This document shows, one piece after another, positions 44,615-55,678 of a stretch of DNA of 64,000 nucleotides. The translations under genes and the position numbers were made by a program. The DNA is from an uncultured Fusobacterium sp. (GTDB taxonomy: Bacteria; Fusobacteriota; Fusobacteriia; Fusobacteriales; Fusobacteriaceae). The stretch spans positions 1-64,000 of the forward strand of contig UQJY01000006.1 of NCBI GenBank assembly GCA_900541465.1, read 5' to 3'. Within the stretch, counting starts at the first letter, position 1. Every line of letters starts with the position of its first letter. Below the pieces are notes generated by a model that saw only the letters and a list, made by a program, of their open reading frames with translations, ran no database searches and was not told the origin of the DNA.

Positions 44615-46024
44615 ATGAGAGAATTTGATTATATATTAGATGAAATTCATGAAGAATGTGGAGTATTTGGAATTTACAATGTAGAGAACGCAGCTCAGTC
44701 AGCTTATTACGGGCTGCACTCTCTTCAACATAGAGGACAGCAGGGAGCAGGAATTGCAACTTCTGACAATGGACATATTTTAAGACACAGAGGAAGCGGG
44801 CTTGTAATAGAAGTTTTTAATGCTGAAAATATATCTGCATTAAAAGGAGATATGGCAATAGGTCATGTGAGAATGGGAGATCATAAAGCTCCAGGAATAG
44901 AAAATATTCAGCCCCTTTTAGTTCGTTCTCACCTTGGAGATTTTAGTGTTGCTCATAATGGAAAAATAGTAAACGGGGATCAGCTTAGAATGCAGCTTGA
45001 ATTTGAAGGAAGTATATTCCAGTCATCTTCAGACAGTGAAATTCTATGTCACCTTATTCAAAAAGAATCAGGAACATTTACTGAAAAACTTACAAAAGCA
45101 GTAGCAAAACTTGAAGGAGCTTTTTCCTTTGTAGTTATGACAGGAAACACAATCTATGCAATAAGAGATAAAAACGGTCTTCACCCTCTTTCATTAGCTC
45201 AAATGGGAGAAGGATATGTAGTAAGTTCAGAAACAGTTGCTTTTGAAACTTTAGGAGCGAAATTCCTAAGAAGTATAAAGCCAGGAGAAATAGTAAAAAT
45301 AAGCAGAGATGGAATACAATCAATATTCTATACAAATGGAACTCAAGATAAAATGTGTTCAATGGAATTTATTTATTTCTCAAGACCTGACAGCACAATA
45401 AATGGTCTTAATGTACATACATCAAGAAGAATATGCGGAAGAATTCTTGCAGAAGAAAGTCCATGTCCAGAAGCTGATATGGTTATAGGAGTTCCAGATT
45501 CATCACTTTCTGCAGCAGTTGGATATGCTGATGGTTCAGGACTTCCATATGAAACAGGACTTATTAAAAACCGTTATATAGGAAGAACATTTATTCAGCC
45601 TACACAAAAAGAAAGAGAAAGAGGAGTTAAAATGAAACTTTCTCCAATGTCTTCTGTAATAGCTGGTAAAAAAATTGTTCTTGTTGACGATTCAATTGTA
45701 AGAGGAACAACAAGTAAATATATAATAAAATTATTAAAAGAAGCAGGAGCAAAAGAAGTTCATGTAAGAATTGCTTCTCCTGCAATGATAGCTCCATGTT
45801 TCTATGGAGTTGACACATCAAGTCTTAAAGATTTAATCAGTGCAAGAATGAGTTTAGAAGAATTAAGAGAATATATATCTGCTGATTCACTAGCATTCTT
45901 ATCAGTTGAAGGATTAAGAAAAGGACTTGGAGATAATATTTGTGCAGCATGTTTTGATAAACAATATCCAACATATCTGTTTGGACTAGATAAAAAATTT
46001 AAAGAAGAAAAGGAAGGTAAATAA
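44615..46024 (+). CDS. purF: Amidophosphoribosyltransferase, FeS type
   Basis: First committed enzyme of purine synthesis, making phosphoribosylamine from PRPP and glutamine. 469 residues. The catalytic Cys is residue 15 after a 14-residue propeptide (MREFDYILDEIHEE), as in the self-processed Bacillus enzyme. The PRPP loop is VLVDDSIVRGTTSK. Cysteines in KMCSMEFIYFSRP, IAPCFYGVD and NICAACF match the four 4Fe-4S ligands of the Bacillus type. A 96-base gap after purL contains a small TTATAC/GTATAA hairpin. Confidence 0.96.
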   Translation: MREFDYILDEIHEECGVFGIYNVENAAQSAYYGLHSLQHRGQQGAGIATSDNGHILRHRGSGLVIEVFNAENISALKGDMAIGHVRMGDHKAPGIENIQPLLVRSHLGDFSVAHNGKIVNGDQLRMQLEFEGSIFQSSSDSEILCHLIQKESGTFTEKLTKAVAKLEGAFSFVVMTGNTIYAIRDKNGLHPLSLAQMGEGYVVSSETVAFETLGAKFLRSIKPGEIVKISRDGIQSIFYTNGTQDKMCSMEFIYFSRPDSTINGLNVHTSRRICGRILAEESPCPEADMVIGVPDSSLSAAVGYADGSGLPYETGLIKNRYIGRTFIQPTQKERERGVKMKLSPMSSVIAGKKIVLVDDSIVRGTTSKYIIKLLKEAGAKEVHVRIASPAMIAPCFYGVDTSSLKDLISARMSLEELREYISADSLAFLSVEGLRKGLGDNICAACFDKQYPTYLFGLDKKFKEEKEGK

Positions 46025-46027
46025 AAG

Positions 46028-47059
46028 ATGAGTAAAAAATATATGGAATCAGGTGTAAACTTAGAAGCTGGATACGAATCAGTGAGAAGAATAAAATCTC
46101 ACGTTGAGAGAACAAAAGTAAAGGGAATGATAGACAGTTTAGGTGCATTTGGAGGAATGTTTGACTTATCATCTTTAGGATATAAAGAGCCTGTTCTTAT
46201 CAGTGGAACAGATGGTGTTGGAACAAAACTTATGCTTGCTTTTGAAATGGATAAACACGACACAATAGGTCAAGACGTTGTGGCAATGTGTGTAAACGAC
46301 GTTTTAGTACAAGGGGCTATGCCTATATTCTTCCTTGATTATGTTGCAGTTGGTAAAAACTTCCCAGAACAGATAGAACAAATCGTAAAAGGTGTTGCTG
46401 ACGGCTGCGTTCTTTCTGAATGCGGACTTATCGGAGGAGAAACAGCAGAAATGCCTGATATGTATGAAGTAGGAGATTATGACCTTGCTGGATTCTGTGT
46501 TGGTGTTGTTGAAAAAAGCAAATTAATAACAGGGGCAAATGTTAAAAAAGGAAATAAAATCATAGGACTTACTTCTTCAGGAGTTCACTCAAACGGATTC
46601 TCTCTTGTAAGAAAAATAGTTATGAAAGATAAACAGCTTGACTTAAACGGATATAAAGATGTATTTGGAGGAAAATCTTTGGGAGAAACTCTTCTTGCTC
46701 CAACAAGAATTTATGTTAAAACAATAAAAGCATTATTAAATGAAGTTGAAGTAAATGGAATGTGCCATATAACAGGTGGAGGTTTCTATGAAAATGTGCC
46801 TAGAATTCTTCCTGAAGGATTACAGGCAAAAATTGATACAAAAGCAATAGATACTCCAGAAATATTTAAATTCCTTGCTAAAGAAGGAGATGTACCTAAA
46901 GAAGATATGTACAACGTATTCAACATGGGTATAGGATTTATGATTGTTGTTGATGAAGACAAAGTTGAAAAAACTATGGAAGTTTTAAAAGCTAACGGAG
47001 AAAAACCTGTACTTCTTGGAGAAATCGTTGAAGGTGAAGGAGTAGACCTTATATGGTAA
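46028..47059 (+). CDS. purM: Phosphoribosylaminoimidazole synthetase (AIR synthase)
   Basis: Closes FGAM to AIR with ATP. 343 residues; the PurM-family motif SGTDGVGTKLMLA lies near residue 60, followed by DVVAMCVNDVLVQGAMPIFFLDY and GGETAEMPDMY. Begins three bases after purF and overlaps purN by 7 bases, so the genes are translationally coupled. Confidence 0.97.
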   Translation: MSKKYMESGVNLEAGYESVRRIKSHVERTKVKGMIDSLGAFGGMFDLSSLGYKEPVLISGTDGVGTKLMLAFEMDKHDTIGQDVVAMCVNDVLVQGAMPIFFLDYVAVGKNFPEQIEQIVKGVADGCVLSECGLIGGETAEMPDMYEVGDYDLAGFCVGVVEKSKLITGANVKKGNKIIGLTSSGVHSNGFSLVRKIVMKDKQLDLNGYKDVFGGKSLGETLLAPTRIYVKTIKALLNEVEVNGMCHITGGGFYENVPRILPEGLQAKIDTKAIDTPEIFKFLAKEGDVPKEDMYNVFNMGIGFMIVVDEDKVEKTMEVLKANGEKPVLLGEIVEGEGVDLIW

Positions 47060-47640
47060 GAGTAGCTGTATTCGCTTCTGGAAACGGAGGGAATTTTGAA
47101 AGTTTAGTAAGAACAAGCAGAGAGTGGGACAACCCACCATGCAGAATAGAACTTTTAATAGTTGATAAAAAGAATGCTTTTGCTATAAAAAGAGCTGAAA
47201 ATTTAGGGATACCATGTTATGTGGTTTCTCTAAAGGAATGTGCTGACAAGAAAGAATATGAAGAAAAAATAATAAAAATTTTAGAAGATAATAATATTGA
47301 GCTTGTGGCTCTTGCAGGATATATGAAAATAATCTCAGAAGTTTTATTAAATGCTTACAGAAATAAAATCATAAATATTCATCCAGCATATCTTCCTAAT
47401 TTTCCTGGAAAAGATGGAATAGGAGATGCTTTTAGAGCAGGAGCAAGTGAAACAGGAGTAACAATTCACTATGTTGATGAAGGGGTAGATTCAGGAGAGA
47501 TAATTTATCAAGAGAAATTAATAATTGATAAATCTTGGGATATTGAAAAACTTGAAGAAGAAATTCATAAGATTGAACATAGAATTTATCCAATGGTGTT
47601 AAAACAACTTTGTGAAAAAATTGAGGAGGAAAGAAACTAA
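47053..47640 (+). CDS. purN: Phosphoribosylglycinamide formyltransferase
   Basis: Transfers formyl from 10-formyl-tetrahydrofolate to GAR. 195 residues. N-terminal VFASGNGGNFESLV binds the phosphate; the catalytic Asn and His are in IINIHPAYLPNFPG near residue 105, and the Asp in YVDEGVDSGEII near residue 140. The ATG overlaps the purM end; purH starts on the next base after its stop. Confidence 0.95.
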   Translation: MVRVAVFASGNGGNFESLVRTSREWDNPPCRIELLIVDKKNAFAIKRAENLGIPCYVVSLKECADKKEYEEKIIKILEDNNIELVALAGYMKIISEVLLNAYRNKIINIHPAYLPNFPGKDGIGDAFRAGASETGVTIHYVDEGVDSGEIIYQEKLIIDKSWDIEKLEEEIHKIEHRIYPMVLKQLCEKIEEERN

Positions 47641-49173
47641 ATGAAAAGAGCATTAATAAGTGTTTCAGATAAAACAGGAATAATAGAGTTTGCAAAAGAA
47701 TTAAGTACATTAGGATATGAAATAATATCAACAGGAGGAACTAAAAAAGCCCTTGATGATGCAGGACTTAAAACTCTTTCTATATCTGATGTAACTCATT
47801 TTCCTGAAATGATGGACGGAAGAGTAAAAACTCTTCACCCAAATGTTCACGGAGGACTTCTTTGTGTAAGAGACAATGAAGAACATATGAAAGATTTAGT
47901 TGAAAATAAAATTGAACTAATAGATTTAGTAGTTGTAAATCTTTATCCATTCAAAGAAACTCTTAAAAAAGGCGGAACACACGAAGAGCTTATTGAAAAT
48001 ATAGATATTGGCGGACCAAGCATGTTAAGAAGTGCTGCTAAAAATCACAAATTTGTAACAGTTTGTGTTGATCCAAAAGATTATGAAAGAGTAATTGCTG
48101 AAATAAGAGAACATGGAGATACAACTTTAGAATTCAGACAAGAACTTGCAGCAAAAGTTTTCAGAACAACGGCAGCATACGATTCACTTATAGCTGGATA
48201 TTTAACAAGTAAACTTGGAATAGAATATCCTGAAAAATTAACTCTTACTTATGAAAAAGTTCAAGATTTAAGATATGGAGAAAATCCTCATCAATCAGCA
48301 GCATTCTATTCTTGTCCAATGGTTGGATATTCAATAGCAGGAGCAAAACAGCTTCACGGTAAAGAATTATCATATAACAATATTCAAGATGCAAACGGAG
48401 CTATTGAAATCTTAAGAGAATTTAAAGATGGTAAAAAAGCTGTAGTTGCTGTAAAACATACAAATCCTTGTGGTGTAGGACTTGGAAACACATTAAAAGA
48501 AGCATGGGATAAAGCATATGCAGCAGACCCTATCTCTATATTTGGAGGAATCGTTGCAGTAAACGATACAGTTGATGAAGTTGTTGCAGCAGAACTTCAT
48601 AAATTATTCTTAGAAATTGTAATTGCTCCGGCATTTACAGAAAAAGCTCTTGAAATATTAATGGCTAAGAAAAATATAAGACTTATGACTCTTGATATAA
48701 ACAAAGAAATTGTAAATAAACAAAGAGTTATGGGAGTAAATGATGGACTTCTTGTTCAAGATATAGATTTTGGAGAAGTAAAAGCTGAAGATTTAGTTTG
48801 TGTTACTGAAACAAGACCAACAGCTGAAGATATTGAAGAATTATTATTCGGATGGAAAGTTGTTAAAAATGTAAAATCAAATGCAATAGTAATAAGCAAA
48901 GGAAATCAGACTCTGGGAGTCGGGGCAGGACAAATGAACAGAGTTGGAGCAGCAAAAATTGCTCTTGAGCAGGCTGGAGAAAAATCTAAAGGTTCATATA
49001 TGTCATCAGATGCTTTCTTCCCTATGCCTGATACAGTTGAACTTGCAGTTAAACATGGAGTAAAAGCTATAATTCAGCCAGGTGGATCTATAAAAGATCA
49101 GCTTTCAATAGATGTGTGCAATGCCCATGGAATAGCAATGGTATTCACAAAAATGAGACACTTCAAACACTAA
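47641..49173 (+). CDS. purH: Bifunctional AICAR transformylase / IMP cyclohydrolase
   Basis: Carries out the last two steps to IMP. 510 residues. The cyclohydrolase domain (about 1-195) begins [16 protein letters not shown] and has STGGTKKAL and [14 protein letters not shown]. The transformylase domain has [12 protein letters not shown] and the catalytic KHTNPCGVG near residue 275, with [10 protein letters not shown] near the C terminus. The ATG follows purN without a gap; GAGGAGG is within the purN end. Confidence 0.97.
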   Translation: MKRALISVSDKTGIIEFAKELSTLGYEIISTGGTKKALDDAGLKTLSISDVTHFPEMMDGRVKTLHPNVHGGLLCVRDNEEHMKDLVENKIELIDLVVVNLYPFKETLKKGGTHEELIENIDIGGPSMLRSAAKNHKFVTVCVDPKDYERVIAEIREHGDTTLEFRQELAAKVFRTTAAYDSLIAGYLTSKLGIEYPEKLTLTYEKVQDLRYGENPHQSAAFYSCPMVGYSIAGAKQLHGKELSYNNIQDANGAIEILREFKDGKKAVVAVKHTNPCGVGLGNTLKEAWDKAYAADPISIFGGIVAVNDTVDEVVAAELHKLFLEIVIAPAFTEKALEILMAKKNIRLMTLDINKEIVNKQRVMGVNDGLLVQDIDFGEVKAEDLVCVTETRPTAEDIEELLFGWKVVKNVKSNAIVISKGNQTLGVGAGQMNRVGAAKIALEQAGEKSKGSYMSSDAFFPMPDTVELAVKHGVKAIIQPGGSIKDQLSIDVCNAHGIAMVFTKMRHFKH

Positions 49174-49203
49174 TCATAAAAAATGTTATAAGGAGTATTT
49201 TAA

Positions 49204-50439
49204 ATGAAAATATTAGTTATAGGAAAAGGTGGAAGAGAACATGCTCTTGCATGGAAACTTAATCAAAGTCCTTTAGTTGATAAAGTATATATAGCTCCTG
49301 GAAATCCGGGAACAGCTGCATTTGGAATAAATGTTGATATTAAAGACAGTGACATAAAAGCTCTTGCAGATTTTGCAGAAAAAGAAAAAATAGATTTAAC
49401 AGTTGTAGGTCCTGAAACAACTCTTGCTCTAGGAGCTGCTGATGAATTTGAAGCAAGAGGGCTTAAAATATTCGGGCCGAGAAAAGATGTTGCAAGACTT
49501 GAAAGCAGTAAAGATTTTGCAAAACATATTATGAATAAATACAATGTTCCAACAGGGGCATATGAAACATTTACAGATTTTGAAAATGCAAAAGCATATG
49601 TTTTAAAACATGGAGCACCAATCGTTATAAAAGAAGACGGACTTAAAGCTGGAAAAGGTGTAACAGTTGCAATGAAAATAGAAGAGGCAATAGAAGCTCT
49701 TGAAATAGCTTTTGCAATTCCAGATAACAAAGTTGTAATAGAAGAATATCTTGATGGATTTGAATTTTCTCTTATAGCTCTTGCTCATGAAGACAAAGTT
49801 ATCCCTTTAGAAGTTGGACAAGACCATAAAAGAGTTTTTGACGGAGATAAAGGGCCAAACACAGGAGGAATGGGAGTATATTCACCTGTAAGAAGAGTTA
49901 CAAAAGAAATAATAGATGCAAGTGTTAATGAAATTATAAGACCTACTCTTGAAGGACTTAAAAAAGAAGGACTTTCATTTACAGGATTTATTTTTGCAGG
50001 AATAATGGATACTAAGGAAGGTGTTAAAACTATAGAGTTTAATGCAAGATTTGGAGATCCTGAAGCAGAAGCAATTCTTCCAAGAATGGAAAGTGACCTT
50101 GTACAATTAATCCTTGATATAATGAATGGAAAAGAAGCTGAAGTTAAATGGAGTGAAAAAACAACTGTAGGTGTTGTTTTAGCTTCTGAAGGATATCCAG
50201 CTTCTTCAACTTCAAATGCTGAAATAGAAATTGAAGATGGAATGGAATCTATACTTTTCCATATGGGAACTAAAGAGGAAAATGGAAAACTTTACACTAA
50301 CGGTGGAAGAGTTCTAATCGTTGTGGCAGAGGGAGATACTCTTGCTGAAGCCAAAGAAAAAGCATACAATGACATCGAAAAAATAAAATGTGAAAAATTA
50401 TTTTTTAGACATGACATAGGTGCAAAAGATGTGGTATAA
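49204..50439 (+). CDS. purD: Phosphoribosylamine-glycine ligase
   Basis: ATP-grasp ligase making GAR from phosphoribosylamine and glycine. 411 residues, slightly short of the usual ~425. N-terminal VIGKGGREHALAWKL, central IKEDGLKAGKGVTVA, GPNTGGMGVYSP and the metal-binding EFNARFGDPEAEAIL near residue 285. Last pur gene of the run; no terminator is visible before guaB, 72 bases downstream. Confidence 0.97.
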   Translation: MKILVIGKGGREHALAWKLNQSPLVDKVYIAPGNPGTAAFGINVDIKDSDIKALADFAEKEKIDLTVVGPETTLALGAADEFEARGLKIFGPRKDVARLESSKDFAKHIMNKYNVPTGAYETFTDFENAKAYVLKHGAPIVIKEDGLKAGKGVTVAMKIEEAIEALEIAFAIPDNKVVIEEYLDGFEFSLIALAHEDKVIPLEVGQDHKRVFDGDKGPNTGGMGVYSPVRRVTKEIIDASVNEIIRPTLEGLKKEGLSFTGFIFAGIMDTKEGVKTIEFNARFGDPEAEAILPRMESDLVQLILDIMNGKEAEVKWSEKTTVGVVLASEGYPASSTSNAEIEIEDGMESILFHMGTKEENGKLYTNGGRVLIVVAEGDTLAEAKEKAYNDIEKIKCEKLFFRHDIGAKDVV

Positions 50440-50472
50440 TAGTTCCTATACCATAAAAAAATTAGAAAATAA

Positions 50473-51975
<1,503 letters not shown>

Positions 51976-51991
51976 TAAAAAATTTTTTAAG

Positions 51992-52025
51992 GGACTGTTG
52001 CATTTTTGCAATGGTCCTTTTTATA
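51992..52025 (+). terminator. Terminator of the pur-guaB operon
   Basis: GGACTGTTGCA pairs with TGCAATGGTCC (two wobbles) around a T loop, followed by TTTTT. Confidence 0.8.
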
Positions 52026-52054
52026 TTGTAAAAAAGTGGAATATATGGTATAAA
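52026..52054 (+). promoter_or_regulatory. Promoter of the first LPS-kinase gene
   Basis: TTGTAA and TATAAA are spaced by 17 bases, with an extended -10 TGG, about 45 bases before the ATG. Confidence 0.6.
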
Positions 52055-52101
52055 ATTATTTGGGAAGAATAGAAAATTTAATTTAAAATTGGTGGAGAGA
52101 T

Positions 52102-52668
52102 ATGGAAAAAGTTATAGTCAACCATAAAAGGACAAAAGTTGTATTTGATACAGAAAATAGGATTTATACTAAATATTTTTATCCTAAATTTGATAAAAGA
52201 TTAAAATATTTTTTAGGATTTAGGAAATATCCAGGGAAAAATTATAAATATATTTCTGATATTTTGGAAAAAGAGGGAATAAAAGTAGCAGAAATTGTAA
52301 ATTTTAATAAATATAGTGTTTCAACAAAAGAAATAACTGGGAAAGATTTATCAGAAGAACTTATAAATTCTGAAAAAGAAAGAGGAAAAGAGCTGATAAA
52401 TAAATATATTGAAATGGTTTCTAAAATTATAAATCTGGGAATATATTTTGGAGATTTTAATTTTGATAATTTTATAGTTTATCAAAATGAATTGTATGCA
52501 ATAGACTTGGAAGATTATAGAAAAGATTTCTTTTCAACTTATAGAAAGAAGTCTCTGATAAAAAGGTTAAAACGTCAGCTTGTTGAAAGAACAGAAATTA
52601 TTGGAAAAATGTCAGATTTTTATGATGGAAATAACGTTTTTAATGAAATAGAGAAAAGATTAAAATAG
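52102..52668 (+). CDS. WaaY/RfaY-like LPS-core kinase
   Basis: A 188-residue member of the protein-kinase-like LPS kinases. The catalytic loop is GDFNFDNF (Asp118, Asn123) and the metal-binding Asp follows in AIDLEDYR. The typical HGD is YFGD here, so the His is replaced by Phe. It is short for the family (about 230), with a reduced N-lobe but a plausible Lys in the first strands. Likely phosphorylates a sugar of the LPS inner core on the cytoplasmic side. It opens the LPS region and is its own unit; a terminator overlaps its stop codon. Confidence 0.75.
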   Translation: MEKVIVNHKRTKVVFDTENRIYTKYFYPKFDKRLKYFLGFRKYPGKNYKYISDILEKEGIKVAEIVNFNKYSVSTKEITGKDLSEELINSEKERGKELINKYIEMVSKIINLGIYFGDFNFDNFIVYQNELYAIDLEDYRKDFFSTYRKKSLIKRLKRQLVERTEIIGKMSDFYDGNNVFNEIEKRLK

Positions 52669-52692
52669 GAGGGAGTTTTTCCCTCCTAAAAT
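52667..52692. terminator. Bidirectional terminator between the LPS kinase and lipid kinase genes
   Basis: AGGAGGGA pairs perfectly with TCCCTCCT around GTTTT; A/T runs flank it on both sides. It overlaps the stop codon of the plus-strand gene and lies close to the convergent minus-strand stop. Confidence 0.75.
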
Positions 52693-52694
52693 TT

Positions 52695-53576
52695 TTATAT
52701 AAATCCTAAAACCTGCAGAGATTTTTTTTCACAGGTAATTTTTAAAGGTGATACCGGACCGGGTTCTCCGTCAATATCAGTATTGTAGTTATTTTCAATA
52801 TCTATTTCTAGTTTATCAGTTTTAAAATGTATAATTCCTTTCGGGTATTCAAGATTTTTCTTTAAAATAAATTGTGATACAAAAGTAAGTTTTTCTAAAA
52901 TATTTTCTCCATCTACAATGATTACATCAAGCATACCGTCATCGACTAAAGAATCGTGAGCTATTTCAAATCCTCCTGCTGTTCTTCCGTTGAAAACAAA
53001 GAATAAAATAGACGAACCATTAAAATTTTTATGCTCAGATTTAACAGAAAGATTTAATTTTTTAAAGTTTGGAAGCTCTTTTAAACCTGTAAAATAATAA
53101 GCAAGTTTACCAAAAGTATTTTTCTGGTTTGTCGGTGTTTTTTGTGAAACATCTGTAAAAAGTCCGCAGCTGAAAATATTTATAAAATATTTATCATTTA
53201 CTTTTCCTAAATCAATAAGTTTTGGCGAACTTTTTAAAATCATATCAACAGACTGTCTTATGCTGTGGGGCATGCCAATTACATGAGCAAAATCATTTGC
53301 AGTTCCTGCTGGAAGAACAGCGATTGGAATATTCAAATTTTTGTTTTTTATAATATTTACAATCTGATTTACTGTTCCATCTCCTCCGGAAATAAGAATA
53401 TGGTCATAAGAATCGTTAATATCAATGAAAGCATTTTCTAAATCTGCATTGTAGCTTATACGAAACGGCACAATAATATAATTATTTTTTTGATAAGCAT
53501 TTATAATATAATCAAGATATTTTAAAATTTCACGTTCTCCTGAGAATGGATTGTAAATAAATTTTACTTTTTTCAT
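52695..53576 (-). CDS. Diacylglycerol kinase-family lipid kinase
   Basis: A 293-residue DAGK-catalytic-domain protein (YegS/DgkB/BmrU group) that phosphorylates diacylglycerol or a related lipid. FIYNPFSGE at the start, the nucleotide loop SGGDGTVNQIVN near residue 60, LPAGTANDFAHVIG near residue 85 and the C-terminal DDGMLDVIIVDG segment are visible. I chose the ATG at 53576, which has AAGGAGAC just before it; an upstream in-frame ATG at 53609 lies inside the neighbouring gene and adds a non-family leader. It sits 10 bases after the truncated phosphoethanolamine transferase, in one transcript. Confidence 0.85.
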   Translation of the reverse strand: MKKVKFIYNPFSGEREILKYLDYIINAYQKNNYIIVPFRISYNADLENAFIDINDSYDHILISGGDGTVNQIVNIIKNKNLNIPIAVLPAGTANDFAHVIGMPHSIRQSVDMILKSSPKLIDLGKVNDKYFINIFSCGLFTDVSQKTPTNQKNTFGKLAYYFTGLKELPNFKKLNLSVKSEHKNFNGSSILFFVFNGRTAGGFEIAHDSLVDDGMLDVIIVDGENILEKLTFVSQFILKKNLEYPKGIIHFKTDKLEIDIENNYNTDIDGEPGPVSPLKITCEKKSLQVLGFI

Positions 53577-53586
53577 AAAAGTCTCC

Positions 53587-54345
53587 TTATTTTTTATATA
53601 TAATTCCATCAGAAGAAATAGTTCTTTCTTTTGGAATAAAATTTTTATTAATAATACTTTTTTCAGAATGATGTTCAGAATATTTTATATTAGCCAAATC
53701 AATAAGAGAATAAATAATATCTTCAGAACAATAAGGATTATTTAGAGAAGATTTTATATTATTTATATTTTCCTTATGATAATCATTATATAATGGAGAA
53801 CTCCAGAAAATCATGGGAATTTCAACTCCTCTTAAAGTATTTATTGGAGGAGGTGATGACGTTGTATTAAGCTCATCATGAACATCTTGACCATGGTCAG
53901 AAAGATAAAGAATAAAAGAATTTAGATTTCTTAAATTGTTATCTTCTATAATTGATTTTACAATAACACTGTCATTGTATACTAATGAATTATCATAATG
54001 ATTAACATCTTCTTTATGAAGAATTTGATTTTTATTAAAAAATTCTTCAGTGCTGTCAAGAGGAAATGTAATAAAATTATTTGGATATCTGTATTTATAA
54101 CCAGGATGACTGCCGAATAAATGCACAACAATAAATTTTTTCTTTGCTGTTTTATCATTAATTGCATTTTTAAACATTGGAAGAAGTTTTTCATCATAAT
54201 TTTTTTCTTCTTTATCAGCTAAATAAAGTTCTTGAGTAAAGTTTACGACATCAGCTCTATGAATTACAGCACTAAGTCCTGCACCTCTAAAAGCAAAATC
54301 TTCTTGATTACTTATCCAATAAGTTTTGAAGCCGGCTTTTTTCAT
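53587..54345 (-). pseudogene. 5'-truncated phosphoethanolamine transferase (sulfatase-fold) remnant
   Basis: 252 residues matching only the C-terminal half of EptA-like lipid A/core phosphoethanolamine transferases: YWISNQ at the start, HLFGSHPGYKYRYP, YDNSLVYNDS and the metal motif LYLSDHGQDV. Full proteins are ~500-550 residues, with five N-terminal membrane helices and a Thr nucleophile; both are absent, as is the first metal-binding Glu region. The upstream 196 bases contain no in-frame remainder. It still has a ribosome site (AGGGG) and a -10 element, so it may be expressed, but the enzyme should be inactive as phosphotransferase. Confidence 0.75.
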
Positions 54346-54400
54346 AAATAACCCCTAAGTTTTTTATATTTGTTATAAAAAATTCTATATTTTGTTTTTT

Positions 54401-54409
54401 ATTATACCA
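54401..54409 (-). promoter_or_regulatory. Extended -10 for the minus-strand lipid-modification pair
   Basis: On the minus strand TGGTATAAT gives a consensus -10 with a TGN extension, about 55 bases upstream of the truncated gene. The -35 is weak. Confidence 0.45.
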
Positions 54410-54482
54410 TATTTTTTTATTTCATTGAAAAATTTTGGTTAAATAAAAATAGAAAAAAGGGAAAGAAAGGTGTAAAAAAAGT

Positions 54483-54499
54483 ATATAATTTGTTATAAT
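54483..54499 (+). promoter_or_regulatory. -10 elements of the glycan operon
   Basis: Two TATAAT hexamers (54483-54488 and 54494-54499) lie 40-60 bases before the first glycosyltransferase gene. No convincing -35 accompanies them. The region is divergent from the minus-strand promoter. Confidence 0.4.
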
Positions 54500-54541
54500 A
54501 TTTTAAGAATAGTATTATTTTATTTTAGCGAGGGAAGTATA

Positions 54542-55678
54542 ATGAGAAAAAAATTATTAATTCATAATGGAAATATTTCTATTGGCGGGCAGGAGAAAAT
54601 GCTGATGGAATTTTTGAATATACTTGATTCTAAAAAATATGAAATTTTATTATTAATAGAAGAAAATAATGGGAAGAGAAATGATTATATAGATAGAATT
54701 CCTAAATGGATAGATTATAAATTTCTAACAACAGAAGAATTTATGAATAAAATAGAAAAATACCAAGGAAGTAAAAACTTTTTAAAAAAACTTTATTACT
54801 CTCATCTTTTGAAATTAAAAAAGAAAATCTCACTTAAAGAATTAAGAAAATATTTAAATTTTTCAGATATAATTATAGATTATGATATGGGACTTTTAAG
54901 AAATCTTCATAAAATTAATCTGCAAAATAAAAAAATTATAGGCTGGAGTCATGCAGGAAGCGGAGAACTTTTAAAAAAGAAACAGAAAAGAGAAAATGTA
55001 AATAAATATGACTGTATTGTAACTATAAATGAAACTATGAAAAATGGATATTTAAAAAACTACAATAATAAAGAAATTGTTAAAATATATAATTTTTTAG
55101 ATTTTGATTTAATAGAAAAAAAAGCAGAAGAAAAATTAGAAAAAGACTATGGAAAATATATAATAAGTGTTGGTTCTCTTACAGAAAATAAAAATCATAA
55201 ACTGCTTATAAATGCTTTTAAAATTTTAAAAGAGAAATATAAGATTTCTGAGAAATTATTAATTGCAGGAGAGGGAAAAGAAAGAGAAAATCTTGAAAAA
55301 CAGATAAAAGAATTAAATTTAGGAAATGATGTACTTTTATTAGGGCAGAAAGAAAATCCGTATAAATATATAAAAAATTCAGAATTATATATATTACCAT
55401 CAAAAGCGGAAGGGTTTTCTTTGACTTTAGTAGAAGCAATGTGTCTAAAAAAAATGATTGTGTCTACTCATAATAATGGTTCTGAAGAATTAGTGAGAGA
55501 AAATAAATATGGAGTTTTAGTAGAAAATAATGCTAATGAAATGGCAGAAAAAATAAATTATTATTTGGAAAATAAAAATGAAAGAAAAAAATATGAAGAA
55601 CTAGGTTATGAAAGAGCAAAAGATTTTAGTAAAGAAAATGGAAAGAAAGTTATAGAGGAGTTTATTGACAGGTTATGA
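54542..55678 (+). CDS. Family 4 glycosyltransferase
   Basis: A 378-residue GT-B glycosyltransferase. N-terminal IHNGNISIGGQEKMLMEFL is the acceptor-side glycine-rich loop; the donor-binding half has ISVGSLTENKNHKLLINAF, LLLGQKENPYKYIKNSELYILPSKAEGFSLTLVEAM with the E-x7-E pattern. It resembles the second GT4 of this locus (59889-61079) more than the fused one at 19 kb. First gene of the operon; its stop overlaps the next ATG by 4 bases (ATGA). Confidence 0.88.
   Translation: MRKKLLIHNGNISIGGQEKMLMEFLNILDSKKYEILLLIEENNGKRNDYIDRIPKWIDYKFLTTEEFMNKIEKYQGSKNFLKKLYYSHLLKLKKKISLKELRKYLNFSDIIIDYDMGLLRNLHKINLQNKKIIGWSHAGSGELLKKKQKRENVNKYDCIVTINETMKNGYLKNYNNKEIVKIYNFLDFDLIEKKAEEKLEKDYGKYIISVGSLTENKNHKLLINAFKILKEKYKISEKLLIAGEGKERENLEKQIKELNLGNDVLLLGQKENPYKYIKNSELYILPSKAEGFSLTLVEAMCLKKMIVSTHNNGSEELVRENKYGVLVENNANEMAEKINYYLENKNERKKYEELGYERAKDFSKENGKKVIEEFIDRL

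Noticed and set aside
49263..49730. 155-codon minus-strand open frame
   Set aside because: Mirror of purD coding sequence; Ser/Ala-rich low-complexity translation typical of antisense frames.
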